A stretch of 64,000 bases of DNA from an uncultured Eubacterium sp. (GCA_910577225.1 CAJTMV010000013.1:15119-79118), one strand, 5' to 3'. Shown: positions 42,987 to 51,442, numbered from the stretch's first letter. Numbers and translations: made by a program. Notes: generated by a model from the letters alone, not told the origin.

Positions 42987-43394
42987 ATGGAAGATAGTTA
43001 TGCTAATTATACGATTGATCCGGAAGCGCTCAGGCAGGGACTGGAGATTCTTGGATTTATTGCTACCTCTATTGGTATTGGGGTCGGTATTTGTAACCCC
43101 ATAGGCGGTTCGCTTGCTGCGCTTGCAGGTTTGAGTATGGCTTTAGGTGTGGGCTGCAGCTCTCTGAGTGCAGTGTCAAATTTATCAGAGGGAGATATAG
43201 AAGGTGCGTTTTGGAATGTTGCAGAAGATCTTTTAGGAAAAGGAGTGTTGAAACTTGGGCGATTGGGATTCGGAAAGATGCTGACAGGTGCAAAGCTGAC
43301 AGAAGAAGAAATAGAGCAAGTGGCATTTCTGTTTTGTGATATGCCAGGGTTGTCAGTGGAAATGGCCTTACAATATAAGGGGGTTTTGGATTAA
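42987..43394 (+). CDS. Element cargo protein 2, membrane-interacting, truncated by a stop codon
   Basis: 135 aa. A long glycine-rich hydrophobic stretch (LEILGFIATSIGIGVGICNP and LAALAGLSMALGVGCSSLSA, about residues 20-63) is followed by EGAFWNVAEDLLGKGVLKLG, which resembles the pretoxin segment of polymorphic toxins. The frame stops with TAA at 43392 but continues open, in the same frame, for 31 more codons to 43490, ending exactly at the terminator hairpin; the original protein may have been 167 aa. No toxin catalytic domain is visible. Function unknown. Confidence 0.6.
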   Translation: MEDSYANYTIDPEALRQGLEILGFIATSIGIGVGICNPIGGSLAALAGLSMALGVGCSSLSAVSNLSEGDIEGAFWNVAEDLLGKGVLKLGRLGFGKMLTGAKLTEEEIEQVAFLFCDMPGLSVEMALQYKGVLD

Positions 43395-43488
43395 ATTAAC
43401 GTAAAACCAATGGAATCCAAGGCAGGACAGAAAGTTATCGATACAGTTTGTAATTGTGTCAGCCAGCTGCCACCAATTCCTGAGAAAT

Positions 43489-43541
43489 AAAGAGCCGGTC
43501 ATACGCATTGACAGGATTCATCCGCGTATGACCGGCTCTTT
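43489..43541. terminator. Strong bidirectional terminator at the right end of the element
   Basis: Perfect 18-bp stem: AAAGAGCCGGTCATACGC at 43489-43506 and its exact complement at 43524-43541, with a 17-base loop. A and T runs at the edges allow termination in both directions. It closes the cargo transcript and also blocks transcription entering from the interrupted carboxypeptidase gene. Confidence 0.88.
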
Positions 43542-43555
43542 GTTCCTCAATTTAC

Positions 43556-43952
43556 AGGCGACACAGGCGTCGTTGGCACTTGCGACGCTGATGCATTTGA
43601 TCAGCGTTTCAACGGTCTGTACCTCTCCGGCTTCCAGAAAAACCTGTGAGCCGCCCATGCTGGCAGCATATTCAGATACAGTTACTTCGTCCGTAAGCGC
43701 AATCTGATTTTTTTCTATGGCGTCAAAAATCAGACAGAGTGTCATGACTTTTGTAACGCTGGCTGGGGGACGGGGCGTATGTTCTTTTTTCTGATACAAA
43801 ATAGTTCCGGTTTCCGCTTCCATTAAAAGAACGCTGGGAGCCGAAACGTCAAGGGAAGGATTGGAAGTGGAGTTTTTCTTTTTGGCGTGCACCGGGCAGG
43901 ATGCGGATAGAAATAAGACAAGCGCCAGAAACAGAGTGACAAAACGCTTCAT
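43556..43952 (-). pseudogene. 5' part of the split D-Ala-D-Ala carboxypeptidase gene
   Basis: Encodes a signal peptide (MKRFVTLFLALVLFLSAS), the active-site SxxK (PPASVTKVMTLCLIF) and the SxN motif (SVASANDACVA). Immediately after that the host sequence ends at the GCGACACAGG repeat and the frame runs about a dozen codons into element DNA. The remainder of the protein, beginning with the same CVA codons, is at 38790-39586. The gene belongs to the penicillin-binding protein 5/DacF group acting on stem pentapeptides outside the membrane. A separate intact paralogue is present at 47344. Confidence 0.88.
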
Positions 43953-44187
43953 AGTTGTGATACCTGAAATTCTTTTTTATAATTTAGTACGGAATATTGA
44001 AAAATATGACTGATTTGTGCATTCTTAATTACATATTCTGCTCAGAGTATATCTTTTTGAAATACCAGAGCGTGGCTGGAAAATCATTCCCGATATCATT
44101 CGCCTTGTTCTGGGAGATACAAAAAGGATTCCGCTTTTTATACTACATCAGCATAACAAGCGAAATTAATAACTTTCCGAAAATAAA
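43953..44187. other. Upstream region of the split carboxypeptidase gene
   Basis: No supported gene. It should hold the minus-strand promoter of the split gene. Short protein-like fragments occur on the plus strand (around 44070-44160) but lack a start and SD. Confidence 0.4.
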
Positions 44188-44240
44188 AGGAGCGTAAAGT
44201 GCATGGCGATTCCATAGACTTTACACTTCTTTTGTTGCAG
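44188..44240 (-). terminator. Terminator of the small minus-strand gene
   Basis: On the minus strand GTGTAAAGT pairs with ACTTTACGC around a 17-base segment that itself can pair, followed by a T-rich run. It directly follows the stop of the gene at 44256. Confidence 0.6.
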
Positions 44241-44255
44241 AAGATTAAGCGGATG

Positions 44256-44444
44256 TTATTCTTTGATGATGTCAATCTCTGCCATATTTACACCAAGACT
44301 GTTGAGTAACGCTTTTAAAGAAGCGTATTGCTCTTTTAATTCGGCGTATGTTTCTGTTGCATGTTCTTTTTTTGCAAACCGCATATAACGCTGAATATTC
44401 CTGAAGTCTTCCAGTCCTTTTTGTATAATTTCTCCGTTGTTCAT
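44256..44444 (-). CDS. Small conserved-looking hypothetical protein
   Basis: 62 aa, helical and charged (MNNGEIIQKGLEDFRNIQRY, YAELKEQYASLKALLNSLGV). The ATG at 44444 is preferred because GGAGGTAA lies eight bases before it; an in-frame ATG at 44462 has a poorer SD. It has a terminator just downstream. No family recognised. Confidence 0.65.
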   Translation of the reverse strand: MNNGEIIQKGLEDFRNIQRYMRFAKKEHATETYAELKEQYASLKALLNSLGVNMAEIDIIKE

Positions 44445-44510
44445 TTCCTCTGTTACCTCCATATTCTCACCGCCTTTAGGATAGATGCAGTTATTATTTA
44501 CTACAATCAT

Positions 44511-44685
44511 TATAGCGTATGTGGCTGCGGGTGTAAAGTCTGTTCAGCTGCCGGGGCGTTTTGTTTGCTGCAGCGCTGTTATTGTAAAACTGATGTGGTC
44601 AGAATCCGTTATGGACCACGCAGTTTCCTGATATCGACGAAAATAAGCAAATATGGATATTTGGGGAATACAAACAAATTATGCA
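44511..44685. other. Intergenic region, nothing evident
   Basis: Contains the promoter area of the small minus-strand gene and no recognisable RNA or protein gene. A GC-richer patch (about 44525-44590) stands out from its surroundings without an explanation. Confidence 0.4.
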
Positions 44686-44714
44686 TTGACATATGAACGC
44701 ACAATCATTAAAGT
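44686..44714 (+). promoter_or_regulatory. Candidate promoter of the metallophosphoesterase gene
   Basis: TTGACA at 44686-44691 and TAAAGT 17 bp further on (44709-44714). It lies about 140 bases before the start codon. Confidence 0.45.
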
Positions 44715-44852
44715 ATTATTGTCCGGGAAAAATTTACAGCTGCAGACACGAAAGGTCATCCGGATCCTTCGCGATTTTAGAACAAATGACGGATTTGCCG
44801 CTTCTTTTGAAGCATTTTTTGGTGAAAATATATTTTGGAAAAAGGTTTGAAT

Positions 44853-45716
44853 ATGAATGTATTAATTGGTATAATTAGCGTTATCGTAATGATTTATCTG
44901 GTCTGGCAGTATCAGGAACTCAAAAAATTTCAAATTACACGGTATGAAATGACATCGTCAAAAGTCAGAAAGAAAATAAATATGGTTCTTATTTCAGATC
45001 TGCACTCCTTTTCGTATGGAAAGGAAAACAGACTTCTTTTTGAAGCGGTAAAAAATGCGGCGCCGGACCTGATTCTGATTCCGGGCGATCTGATTGTAAC
45101 TGCAGAGACGAAAAAGTATGAGATTTCACTCCGGTTTGCGCAAAAGCTATGCTCGCTTGGCGTGCCGGTTTTATTCAGCAACGGAAATCATGAGAGTAAA
45201 GCGGCTTTGCCGGAATCCGAAAGCGCGTCCGTATATGAACAGTATGACAGACAGCTCAGGCAGACCGGCGTTACGGTGCTGAACAACAAAAGCTGCGAAG
45301 TTTCGGCCGGAGGCACGGATGTGCGCGTCAGCGGCCTGGAGCTGCCGCTGTCCAGCTATAAAAAAGGGAGAAAGCCCTGTCTGGAAAAAGATTTTTTGAA
45401 TCGTCAGCTGGGGGAACCGTCCAAAGAGCATCTGCAGGTTTTGCTGGCGCATCATCCGGCGTTTGCCGCGCAGTATGCAAAATGGGGCGCAGATCTTACG
45501 GTGTGCGGCCATAATCATGGAGGACTTGTATGTATTCCGGGCATCGGCAGCGTTATATCGCCGCAGTTTGTACCATTTCCCAAATATGACGCGGGTGAAT
45601 TTACGGTAGATGACAGAAAAATTTTCATTAGCCGCGGACTTGGCACGCATACGTTTCATATTCGCGTGTTTAACCGCGCAGAACTCGTCGTAATTACGGT
45701 AAAGCCGGAAAAATAA
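44853..45716 (+). CDS. Membrane-anchored metallophosphoesterase
   Basis: 287 aa with an N-terminal membrane anchor (MNVLIGIISVIVMIYLVWQY) and a calcineurin-like phosphoesterase domain showing all metal-binding motifs: ISDLHSF, IPGDLI, SNGNHES, LAHHP and CGHNHGG. YkuE/YaeI-type relatives act on lipid A precursors or unknown phosphoesters; the substrate here is not known. ATG at 44853 has AAAAAGG seven bases upstream and is preferred to the TTG at 44835. The catalytic domain is likely outside or membrane-apposed. Confidence 0.9.
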   Translation: MNVLIGIISVIVMIYLVWQYQELKKFQITRYEMTSSKVRKKINMVLISDLHSFSYGKENRLLFEAVKNAAPDLILIPGDLIVTAETKKYEISLRFAQKLCSLGVPVLFSNGNHESKAALPESESASVYEQYDRQLRQTGVTVLNNKSCEVSAGGTDVRVSGLELPLSSYKKGRKPCLEKDFLNRQLGEPSKEHLQVLLAHHPAFAAQYAKWGADLTVCGHNHGGLVCIPGIGSVISPQFVPFPKYDAGEFTVDDRKIFISRGLGTHTFHIRVFNRAELVVITVKPEK

Positions 45717-45770
45717 CTAAAAAAGCCGTCTTCTCTGGCGCGGGAACAAAAAATAGTATGGAGGAATGTT

Positions 45771-46523
45771 ATGGAACTGACCGTAAAGTTGGAAAAGTTT
45801 GAAGGTCCGCTGGATTTGCTGCTGCACTTACTTGAGAAAAATAAAGTGAATATCTACGATATTCCAATCGTCGAGATTACCAACCAGTATATGGAATACA
45901 TTCGGGAAATGGAGCGCCAGGATCTGGATATTATGAGCGAATTTATGGTTATGGCCGCGACGCTGATCGATATTAAAGCCAAAATGCTGCTGCCGAAAAA
46001 AGTAACCGAGGATGAGGAAGAAGTGGATCCGCGTGCAGAACTTGTACAGCAGCTGCTGGAGTACAAATTGTATAAAAGCATTTCCTATGAACTAAAGGAT
46101 CGTCAGCTGGACGCAGACCGTGTGATGTACAAAGCGCCTACCATACCGGACGAGGTATCGGAGTACGCGCCGCCGCTGAATATGGACGAGCTTCTAAACG
46201 GCCTGACGCTGCGCAAACTAAACGCCATTTTCGAATCTGTTATGAAACGTCAGATCGATAAGCTGGATCCGGTACGTTCCAAATTTGGCCGTATTGAAAA
46301 AGAAGAAGTATCGCTGGAAGAAAAAGTCGTCATATTGGAACAATATGCCGCAGTACATAAGCAGTTCAGCTTTCGGGGCCTTTTGGAGCGCCAGTCCAGC
46401 CGCGTGCAGGTGATCGTGACATTTCTGGCAGTCCTGGAACTGATGAAAACCGGTAAAATCGAAATATTTCAAAAGCAGGCGTTTGACGATATCAGCATTA
46501 CGTCCCGGATTGCGGCTGCATAA
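45771..46523 (+). CDS. scpA: Segregation and condensation protein A
   Basis: Kleisin subunit of the bacterial SMC-ScpAB condensin. 250 aa starting with the signature FEGPLDLLLHLLEKNKVNIYDIPI, an acidic middle (KVTEDEEEVDPRAEL) and a C-terminal winged helix (FLAVLELMKTGKIEIFQ). SD ATGGAGG-type sequence upstream. Immediately followed by scpB, its partner. Confidence 0.96.
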   Translation: MELTVKLEKFEGPLDLLLHLLEKNKVNIYDIPIVEITNQYMEYIREMERQDLDIMSEFMVMAATLIDIKAKMLLPKKVTEDEEEVDPRAELVQQLLEYKLYKSISYELKDRQLDADRVMYKAPTIPDEVSEYAPPLNMDELLNGLTLRKLNAIFESVMKRQIDKLDPVRSKFGRIEKEEVSLEEKVVILEQYAAVHKQFSFRGLLERQSSRVQVIVTFLAVLELMKTGKIEIFQKQAFDDISITSRIAAA

Positions 46524-46579
46524 AGCATGGTAAAACAATGCCTGCAGGGAATCCACACGCAGAAGGATTGGTGAGAAGA

Positions 46580-47263
46580 ATGAAGCAGAATGAGGTCGGA
46601 AACGAGACCGCAGAGAGCAGTATCGAAGCGATGGAACAGGTCAAAAGTGATGCGGAAGATACCGAAGAGTTAAAAAATGACGCGTCGTCTCCGGAAGATA
46701 CCGAAGAGATCAAAGGGATCATAGAAGCGATTTTATTTACAATGGGAGAATCCGTATCTTTGGAAAAACTGGCGGCGGTACTGGAGCTTGGAAAAGAAGA
46801 TACAAAATACATTATACAGCAGATGATGTCTGAGTACGAAAAGCAAAATCGCGGTATCCAGATTATTGAACTGGAAGGCGCATATCAGATGTGTACCAAA
46901 AAGCAGATGTATGAATATCTGATTCGAATCGCCAGACAGCCGAAAAAACAGGTGCTTACAGACGTATTGCTGGAAACGTTATCCATTATTGCTTATAAGC
47001 AGCCGGTGACCAGAATCGAGATTGAAAAAATACGCGGCGTTTCCAGCGGACATGCGGTCAACAAGCTGGTGGAATACAATCTGGTCTGCGAGGTCGGAAG
47101 ACTGGACGTACCGGGCAGACCGCTTTTGTTTGGTACGACCGAGGAGTTTTTGCGCAGCTTCGGCGTCAATTCGATAGACGAACTGCCGCAGCCGCAGCCG
47201 GAGCAGGTCGAAGAGTTTCGTCATGAAGCGGAGGCGGAAATGGAAATACGGATGAAAGTATAA
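46580..47263 (+). CDS. scpB: Segregation and condensation protein B
   Basis: Winged-helix partner of ScpA in the SMC complex. An acidic N-terminal extension of about 45 residues precedes the conserved start of the fold (EIKGIIEAILFTMGESVSLE). Further motifs are TDVLLETLSIIAYKQPVTR, IEKIRGVSSGHAVNKL and GRPLLFGTTEEFLRSFG. The ATG at 46580 follows GGTGAG and is preferred to 46538, which has no SD; length is then 227 aa. Confidence 0.95.
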   Translation: MKQNEVGNETAESSIEAMEQVKSDAEDTEELKNDASSPEDTEEIKGIIEAILFTMGESVSLEKLAAVLELGKEDTKYIIQQMMSEYEKQNRGIQIIELEGAYQMCTKKQMYEYLIRIARQPKKQVLTDVLLETLSIIAYKQPVTRIEIEKIRGVSSGHAVNKLVEYNLVCEVGRLDVPGRPLLFGTTEEFLRSFGVNSIDELPQPQPEQVEEFRHEAEAEMEIRMKV

Positions 47264-47343
47264 TCTTATACTCCGCCTGGAATATCAGACGCGGATACCG
47301 CATAAGATGAAAGCAAATACAGTTTCGGAGCATTTCTATCATT

Positions 47344-48624
47344 ATGAAGCGATTCTTCTGTTATCTGACTGCGATATTAATTATGTTATCAGACATTTTT
47401 TCCCTGTCTGTTTCGGTACAGGCAAAATCAAAAAAGCAGGCGGAGTTTGATCCCGGTCAGCTGTTTGCACGTTCCGCGGTACTCATGGATGCGGATTCCG
47501 GACGGATACTGGCAGGAAAGGATGAAAAACATCCAATGCCGATGGCAAGTACGACGAAAATTATGACCTGCATTCTGACGCTGGAGAACGCGCAGACAGA
47601 CGATATCGTGACCGTATCGGCTTATGCGGCAAAAATGCCGGAAGTAAAGCTTCATATCATGGAAGGCGAGCATTATAAACTCAAAGATCTTTTATATTCG
47701 TTAATGCTGGAATCACATAACGATGCTGCCGTTGCAATCGCGGAACATGTCGGCGGCAGTGTGGAAGGATTTGCGAAGCTCATGAATGAAAAAGCAAAGT
47801 CCATCGGCTGTCTGGATACATTTTTTATAACGCCAAACGGACTGGACGCTTCTGTGCAGGTAACGGACGCAGACGGCACAGACAGTACGAAAGTACATTC
47901 GACAACGGCTGCAGATCTGGCAAAAATCATGAGCTATTGTATCAGACAGTCGCCGCAAAAAGACCAGTTTTTAAAAATTACAAGAACGCAGAGCCATACG
48001 TTTCAAAATTATGAGAAAGAAGAAGGGAAGGCGGCGGCACCGGGCGGACGCAGCTTTACGTGCGTGAATCACAATGCGTTTTTGCATATGATGGACGGCG
48101 CCCTGACCGGAAAAACAGGGTTTACCGGAAATGCCGGATACTGTTATGTCGGAGCGCTTGAAAGTAAGGGACGTACGTTCGTAATTGCGCTGCTGGCCTG
48201 CGGCTGGCCCAATAACAAGACTTATAAATGGAAAGACGCCAGAAAATTGTTTCAGTACGGCATCGATCATTATTATCAAAAAGACATTACAAACTATGAT
48301 TATCAGCCGAATCCGATTCCGGTGGAAAACGGCGCGGGAAAAGACCGTCTGCTGAAAACAAAGATACAGCTGCCGCTAACGGTCAAACAGTACAAACAAA
48401 ACATGCTTCTTTCCGATGCCGATGTGGTGCAGGTACGGGCAGAGCTGCCCAGACAACTGCAGGCGCCGGTAAAAAAAGATACAAGAATCGGCTCGCTGAA
48501 TTATTACATAAACGGAGAGCTTGCGACGCAGATGCCGGTACTGGCGGCGCAAAATATAGAAAAACGTTCTCTGAAGTGGTATTTTATGCTTGTGCTTTCC
48601 AGATATTTTTATCCATATTTTTGA
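47344..48624 (+). CDS. D-alanyl-D-alanine carboxypeptidase (intact)
   Basis: Penicillin-binding protein 5/DacF family, 426 aa. Signal peptide about 1-27; SxxK in ASTTKIM (about residue 79), SxN-type motif in ESHNDAAVAIA, KTG in TGKTGFTGNAGYCY. A C-terminal beta domain follows, and a hydrophobic tail with aromatic residues (WYFMLVLSRYFYPYF) should anchor it to the membrane. It trims the terminal D-Ala from peptidoglycan stems. Its position after scpAB is common in Lachnospiraceae. It is a paralogue of the split gene 4 kb upstream, so the cell keeps at least one working copy. Confidence 0.94.
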   Translation: MKRFFCYLTAILIMLSDIFSLSVSVQAKSKKQAEFDPGQLFARSAVLMDADSGRILAGKDEKHPMPMASTTKIMTCILTLENAQTDDIVTVSAYAAKMPEVKLHIMEGEHYKLKDLLYSLMLESHNDAAVAIAEHVGGSVEGFAKLMNEKAKSIGCLDTFFITPNGLDASVQVTDADGTDSTKVHSTTAADLAKIMSYCIRQSPQKDQFLKITRTQSHTFQNYEKEEGKAAAPGGRSFTCVNHNAFLHMMDGALTGKTGFTGNAGYCYVGALESKGRTFVIALLACGWPNNKTYKWKDARKLFQYGIDHYYQKDITNYDYQPNPIPVENGAGKDRLLKTKIQLPLTVKQYKQNMLLSDADVVQVRAELPRQLQAPVKKDTRIGSLNYYINGELATQMPVLAAQNIEKRSLKWYFMLVLSRYFYPYF

Positions 48625-48693
48625 ACGAACAGGCGTAGCCGTTTCCGATGGAACGGTACTGACAGACGAGCCGGAAGCGTAAGTTATCGTTCA

Positions 48694-48724
48694 AAAAGAA
48701 AGCGGATCACCGCTTTCTTTTTTT
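48694..48724 (+). terminator. Terminator after the carboxypeptidase gene
   Basis: AAAGAAAGCGG pairs with CCGCTTTCTTT around ATCA, followed by Ts. Perfect stem. Confidence 0.9.
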
Positions 48725-48762
48725 GCGAAAAAACGGTAAGTGAAAATTTTAACAAAATTCTA

Positions 48763-48791
48763 TTGAATATTAAGTTGAAAAGCGTTACTAT
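48763..48791 (+). promoter_or_regulatory. Promoter of the decarboxylase operon
   Basis: TTGAAT at 48763-48768, 17-bp spacer, TACTAT at 48786-48791. It lies between the terminator and the first gene of the sodium-pump operon. Confidence 0.55.
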
Positions 48792-48841
48792 TATACTGAC
48801 GAAATTTTTGAAAAGTTTCAAAATAGATGGAGGGCTAAAGA

Positions 48842-50278
48842 ATGAGTAATAGTAAAGATAACTCTGCAATGCAGCGTATTGCAAAGTTAGTCGACGAAAA
48901 CAGCTTTATGGAAATTGGTTCGCTTGTTACCGCAAGAAGCACTGATTTCAATCTGGCGCAGACAGATACTCCTTCCGACGGTGTCATTACCGGTCATGGT
49001 CTGATCGACGGAAATCTGGTCTTTGTCTACAGTCAGGATGCGTCTGTGCTTGGCGGTACAGTCGGAGAGATGCACGCAAAAAAGATTGCCGGCATCTACG
49101 ATATGGCAGTGAAGATGGGCGCTCCGGTCATTGGTCTGATCGACTGTGCAGGCATTCGTCTGCAGGAATCGGTAGACGCGCTGGAAGCATTCGGTCTGAT
49201 TTACAGCAAACAGGCAGCGGCATCCGGCCTTGTTCCGCAGATCAGCGCGGTGTTTGGCACCTGCGGCGGCGGACTGGCAGTCGTTCCGGCGTTAAGCGAT
49301 TTTACATTTGCACAGACGGATAAGGCGAAGATGTTTATCAATTCTCCAAATGCCATCGACGGCAACCGCATCGACAAATGCGACACATCTTCGGCAGCGT
49401 TTCAGAGCGCAGAAACCGGAACGATCGACGCAACCGGTACAGAAGACGAAATACTGGCCAAAATTCGCCAGCTTGTTTGTATCCTGCCTGCCAATAATGC
49501 GCAGGGCGGATGCGTGGACGAATGTACAGACGATTTAAATCGTGCCTGCCAGAGTCTGGATACAATGAAAGGCGATCCGGGATTCGTGCTTGGCGAGATT
49601 TCGGATCAGCACCTGTTTTTTGAAGTCAAAGCGGATTATGCAAAAGAAATGACCTGCGGATTTATTAAATTAAACGGTATGACCGTCGGCGCGGTTGCAA
49701 ATCGTACGGAGCTTTATGACGCGCAGGGGAATAAGACGGATGAATTTGACGCGGCGCTGTCTGCAAGAGGCTGTAACAAGGCCGCGGAGTTTGTAACGTT
49801 TTGCGACGCTTTTGATATTCCGGTTATTACGCTTACAAACGCGGCTGGATTCCGTGCGACCATGTGCGCAGAGAAAAATCTTGCGAAAGCAGTCGGACGT
49901 CTGGTCAGCGCGTTCGCAGGCGCGACTGTGCCGAAGGTGAATCTGATTATGGACAAGGCGTATGGAAGCGCTTATACAGTTATGAACTCCAAATCGCTCG
50001 GCGCGGATCTTGTATACGCATGGCCGGATGCAAAGACCGGAATGATGGATGCAAAGCTGGCGGCAAAGATTATGTACGCAGATGAGCCTGCCTCTGTGAT
50101 AGAGAAAAAGGCAGCGGAATACGAAGCGCTGCAGGGCAGCGTACAGGCAGCTGCAGCTCACGGCTATGTGGATCGTCTGATCGATTATGCGGGTACGAGA
50201 AAGTACCTGATCGCAGCCGTTGAGATGCTGTATACAAAACGGGTGGACCAGCCAAATAAGAAGCATGGTACAAAGTAG
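48842..50278 (+). CDS. Biotin-dependent carboxyltransferase (methylmalonyl/propionyl-CoA type, 12S-like)
   Basis: 478-aa carboxyltransferase of the crotonase fold, two halves of which carry oxyanion-forming glycine motifs (GTCGGGLAVVPALSDF in the first, TNAAGFRATMCAEKN in the second). The family moves CO2 between an acyl-CoA such as methylmalonyl-CoA and biotin. It is first in an operon with a gamma subunit, a biotin carrier, a Na+-pumping beta subunit and a 5S-type carboxyltransferase. Shorter than MmdA (about 510 aa), missing part of the N-terminus. The actual acyl-CoA is inferred from context only. Confidence 0.85.
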   Translation: MSNSKDNSAMQRIAKLVDENSFMEIGSLVTARSTDFNLAQTDTPSDGVITGHGLIDGNLVFVYSQDASVLGGTVGEMHAKKIAGIYDMAVKMGAPVIGLIDCAGIRLQESVDALEAFGLIYSKQAAASGLVPQISAVFGTCGGGLAVVPALSDFTFAQTDKAKMFINSPNAIDGNRIDKCDTSSAAFQSAETGTIDATGTEDEILAKIRQLVCILPANNAQGGCVDECTDDLNRACQSLDTMKGDPGFVLGEISDQHLFFEVKADYAKEMTCGFIKLNGMTVGAVANRTELYDAQGNKTDEFDAALSARGCNKAAEFVTFCDAFDIPVITLTNAAGFRATMCAEKNLAKAVGRLVSAFAGATVPKVNLIMDKAYGSAYTVMNSKSLGADLVYAWPDAKTGMMDAKLAAKIMYADEPASVIEKKAAEYEALQGSVQAAAAHGYVDRLIDYAGTRKYLIAAVEMLYTKRVDQPNKKHGTK

Positions 50279-50296
50279 AAAGGTGACGGATATCAT

Positions 50297-51043
50297 ATGA
50301 AGAAAAAATTATGTCTGATCGTCAGTCTGTGTTTGCTTTTACTGGGCCTTTCTGCCTGTGGGGAAGATCCGAAAAAAATGGATTATAACGGCAAGTCTTA
50401 CGACGATTTAAAGTCGATGAGTGAAAATCTTGCCCAGAGCCTGACAGAATTTACAGACGAACAGATTGACGAAGGGATTGCATACTACGAGCAGTACGGC
50501 GATACAGTCATCGTTGGTCTGATGAAGCAGTGGAAAGAAATAAAGACGGATGTGGGCGACTTTGTCAAACTCGGCGAGCTTTCCGTTGATAAATCCGGCA
50601 AGACGCTGACGACTTCACAGTTCATGGATTTTACAGGGCGGGATCTGACGCTGACCTGCGTCTATAATTATCTGGATATGCAGGTGACGAGCGTAACGCT
50701 GGATGAAAACTATTCTCTTGGCGAGAAAATGCAGAAGGCTGCAATGAATACGCTGATGGGACTTGGAACCGTATTTATGATTCTGATTCTGATCAGTCTG
50801 GTTATTTATGGGTTTAAAGTAATCCCGTATCTGGAACAAAAAGCAAAAGCGAAGAATGCTCCAATACCGGAACCTGCGCCTGTACAGGCAGCTCCTGTAC
50901 CGATGGCGACGCAGGAGCCGGCCAGCGAACCGCAGCAGGACGATGCGGAGCTTGTAGCGGTAATTGCAGCAGCAATTGCAGCTTTTGAAGGAACGGCTGC
51001 GGCAGACGGATTTGTCGTACGTTCCATTAAGAGAAGAAAATAG
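50297..51043 (+). CDS. Sodium-pump decarboxylase gamma subunit with lipoprotein-like N-terminal domain
   Basis: 248 aa, about two to three times the length of a usual OadG. An export signal with lipobox (LLLLGLSACG) and a domain of about 130 residues (YDDLKSMSENLAQSLTEFTD, YLDMQVTSVTLDENY) precede the OadG part: one membrane segment (LMGLGTVFMILILISLVIYG, about 152-175), a Pro/Ala linker, and a C-terminal end typical of OadG (ELVAVIAAAIAAFEG to FVVRSIKRR). The gamma subunit holds alpha and beta together at the membrane. The extracellular domain is unusual. Confidence 0.82.
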   Translation: MKKKLCLIVSLCLLLLGLSACGEDPKKMDYNGKSYDDLKSMSENLAQSLTEFTDEQIDEGIAYYEQYGDTVIVGLMKQWKEIKTDVGDFVKLGELSVDKSGKTLTTSQFMDFTGRDLTLTCVYNYLDMQVTSVTLDENYSLGEKMQKAAMNTLMGLGTVFMILILISLVIYGFKVIPYLEQKAKAKNAPIPEPAPVQAAPVPMATQEPASEPQQDDAELVAVIAAAIAAFEGTAAADGFVVRSIKRRK

Positions 51044-51076
51044 AGATTATTTTAGCATATAACAGGAGGAAATAAA

Positions 51077-51442
51077 ATGAAAAGCTATACAATTACCGTG
51101 AATGGAAATGTTTATGACGTTACTGTAGAAGAAACAGGCGCATCCCAGGCAGCTCCGACAGCAGCTCCGGCTCCAAGAGCAGCGGCTCCGGCTCCGGCAG
51201 CAGCGCCAAAGGCATCCGGCGCCGCAGGCAGCATTAAAATCGAAGCAGGCGCGGCAGGAAAGGTATTCAAGCTGGAATCTGCAGTCGGCAAACAGGTGAA
51301 AAAGGGCGATCCGATTCTTGTACTGGAGATTATGAAGATGGAAACGCCGGTTGTCGCACCGCAGGACGGCACAGTAGCAAGCATAGAAGTAGCTGTTGGA
51401 GATACGGTAGAATCAGGCGCGTTACTGGCTACCATGAATTAG
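51077..51442 (+). CDS. Biotin carboxyl carrier protein of the decarboxylase
   Basis: 121 aa. An N-terminal strand region (SYTITVNGNVYDVTVEE), a Pro/Ala-rich hinge (APAPRAAAPAPAAAPKASG) and a biotinyl domain with the biotinylated lysine in LEIMKMETPV (about residue 87). It shuttles CO2 between the carboxyltransferases of the operon and the membrane beta subunit. SD AGGAGG upstream. Confidence 0.95.
   Translation: MKSYTITVNGNVYDVTVEETGASQAAPTAAPAPRAAAPAPAAAPKASGAAGSIKIEAGAAGKVFKLESAVGKQVKKGDPILVLEIMKMETPVVAPQDGTVASIEVAVGDTVESGALLATMN

Larger units (their letters stand above)
39577..43567. mobile_element. Serine-recombinase element inserted in a carboxypeptidase gene
   Basis: About 3.98 kb bounded by the direct repeat GCGACACAGG (39577-39586 and 43558-43567). 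Removing one repeat plus the intervening DNA restores the codons ...NDACVA|MAEFICG... of the host gene exactly in frame. The element contains a large serine recombinase, a small ORF at the left end on the minus strand, two small unknown ORFs around the recombinase, and a two-gene cargo with its own promoter and terminator. No conjugation or phage structural genes are present, so it is a minimal integrative element, comparable in architecture to small skin-like intervening elements. Confidence 0.85.

Noticed and set aside
43997..44197. 66-codon plus-strand frame upstream of the split carboxypeptidase gene
   Set aside because: No SD and no recognisable family; a short helix-turn-helix-like stretch in another frame was too weak to claim.
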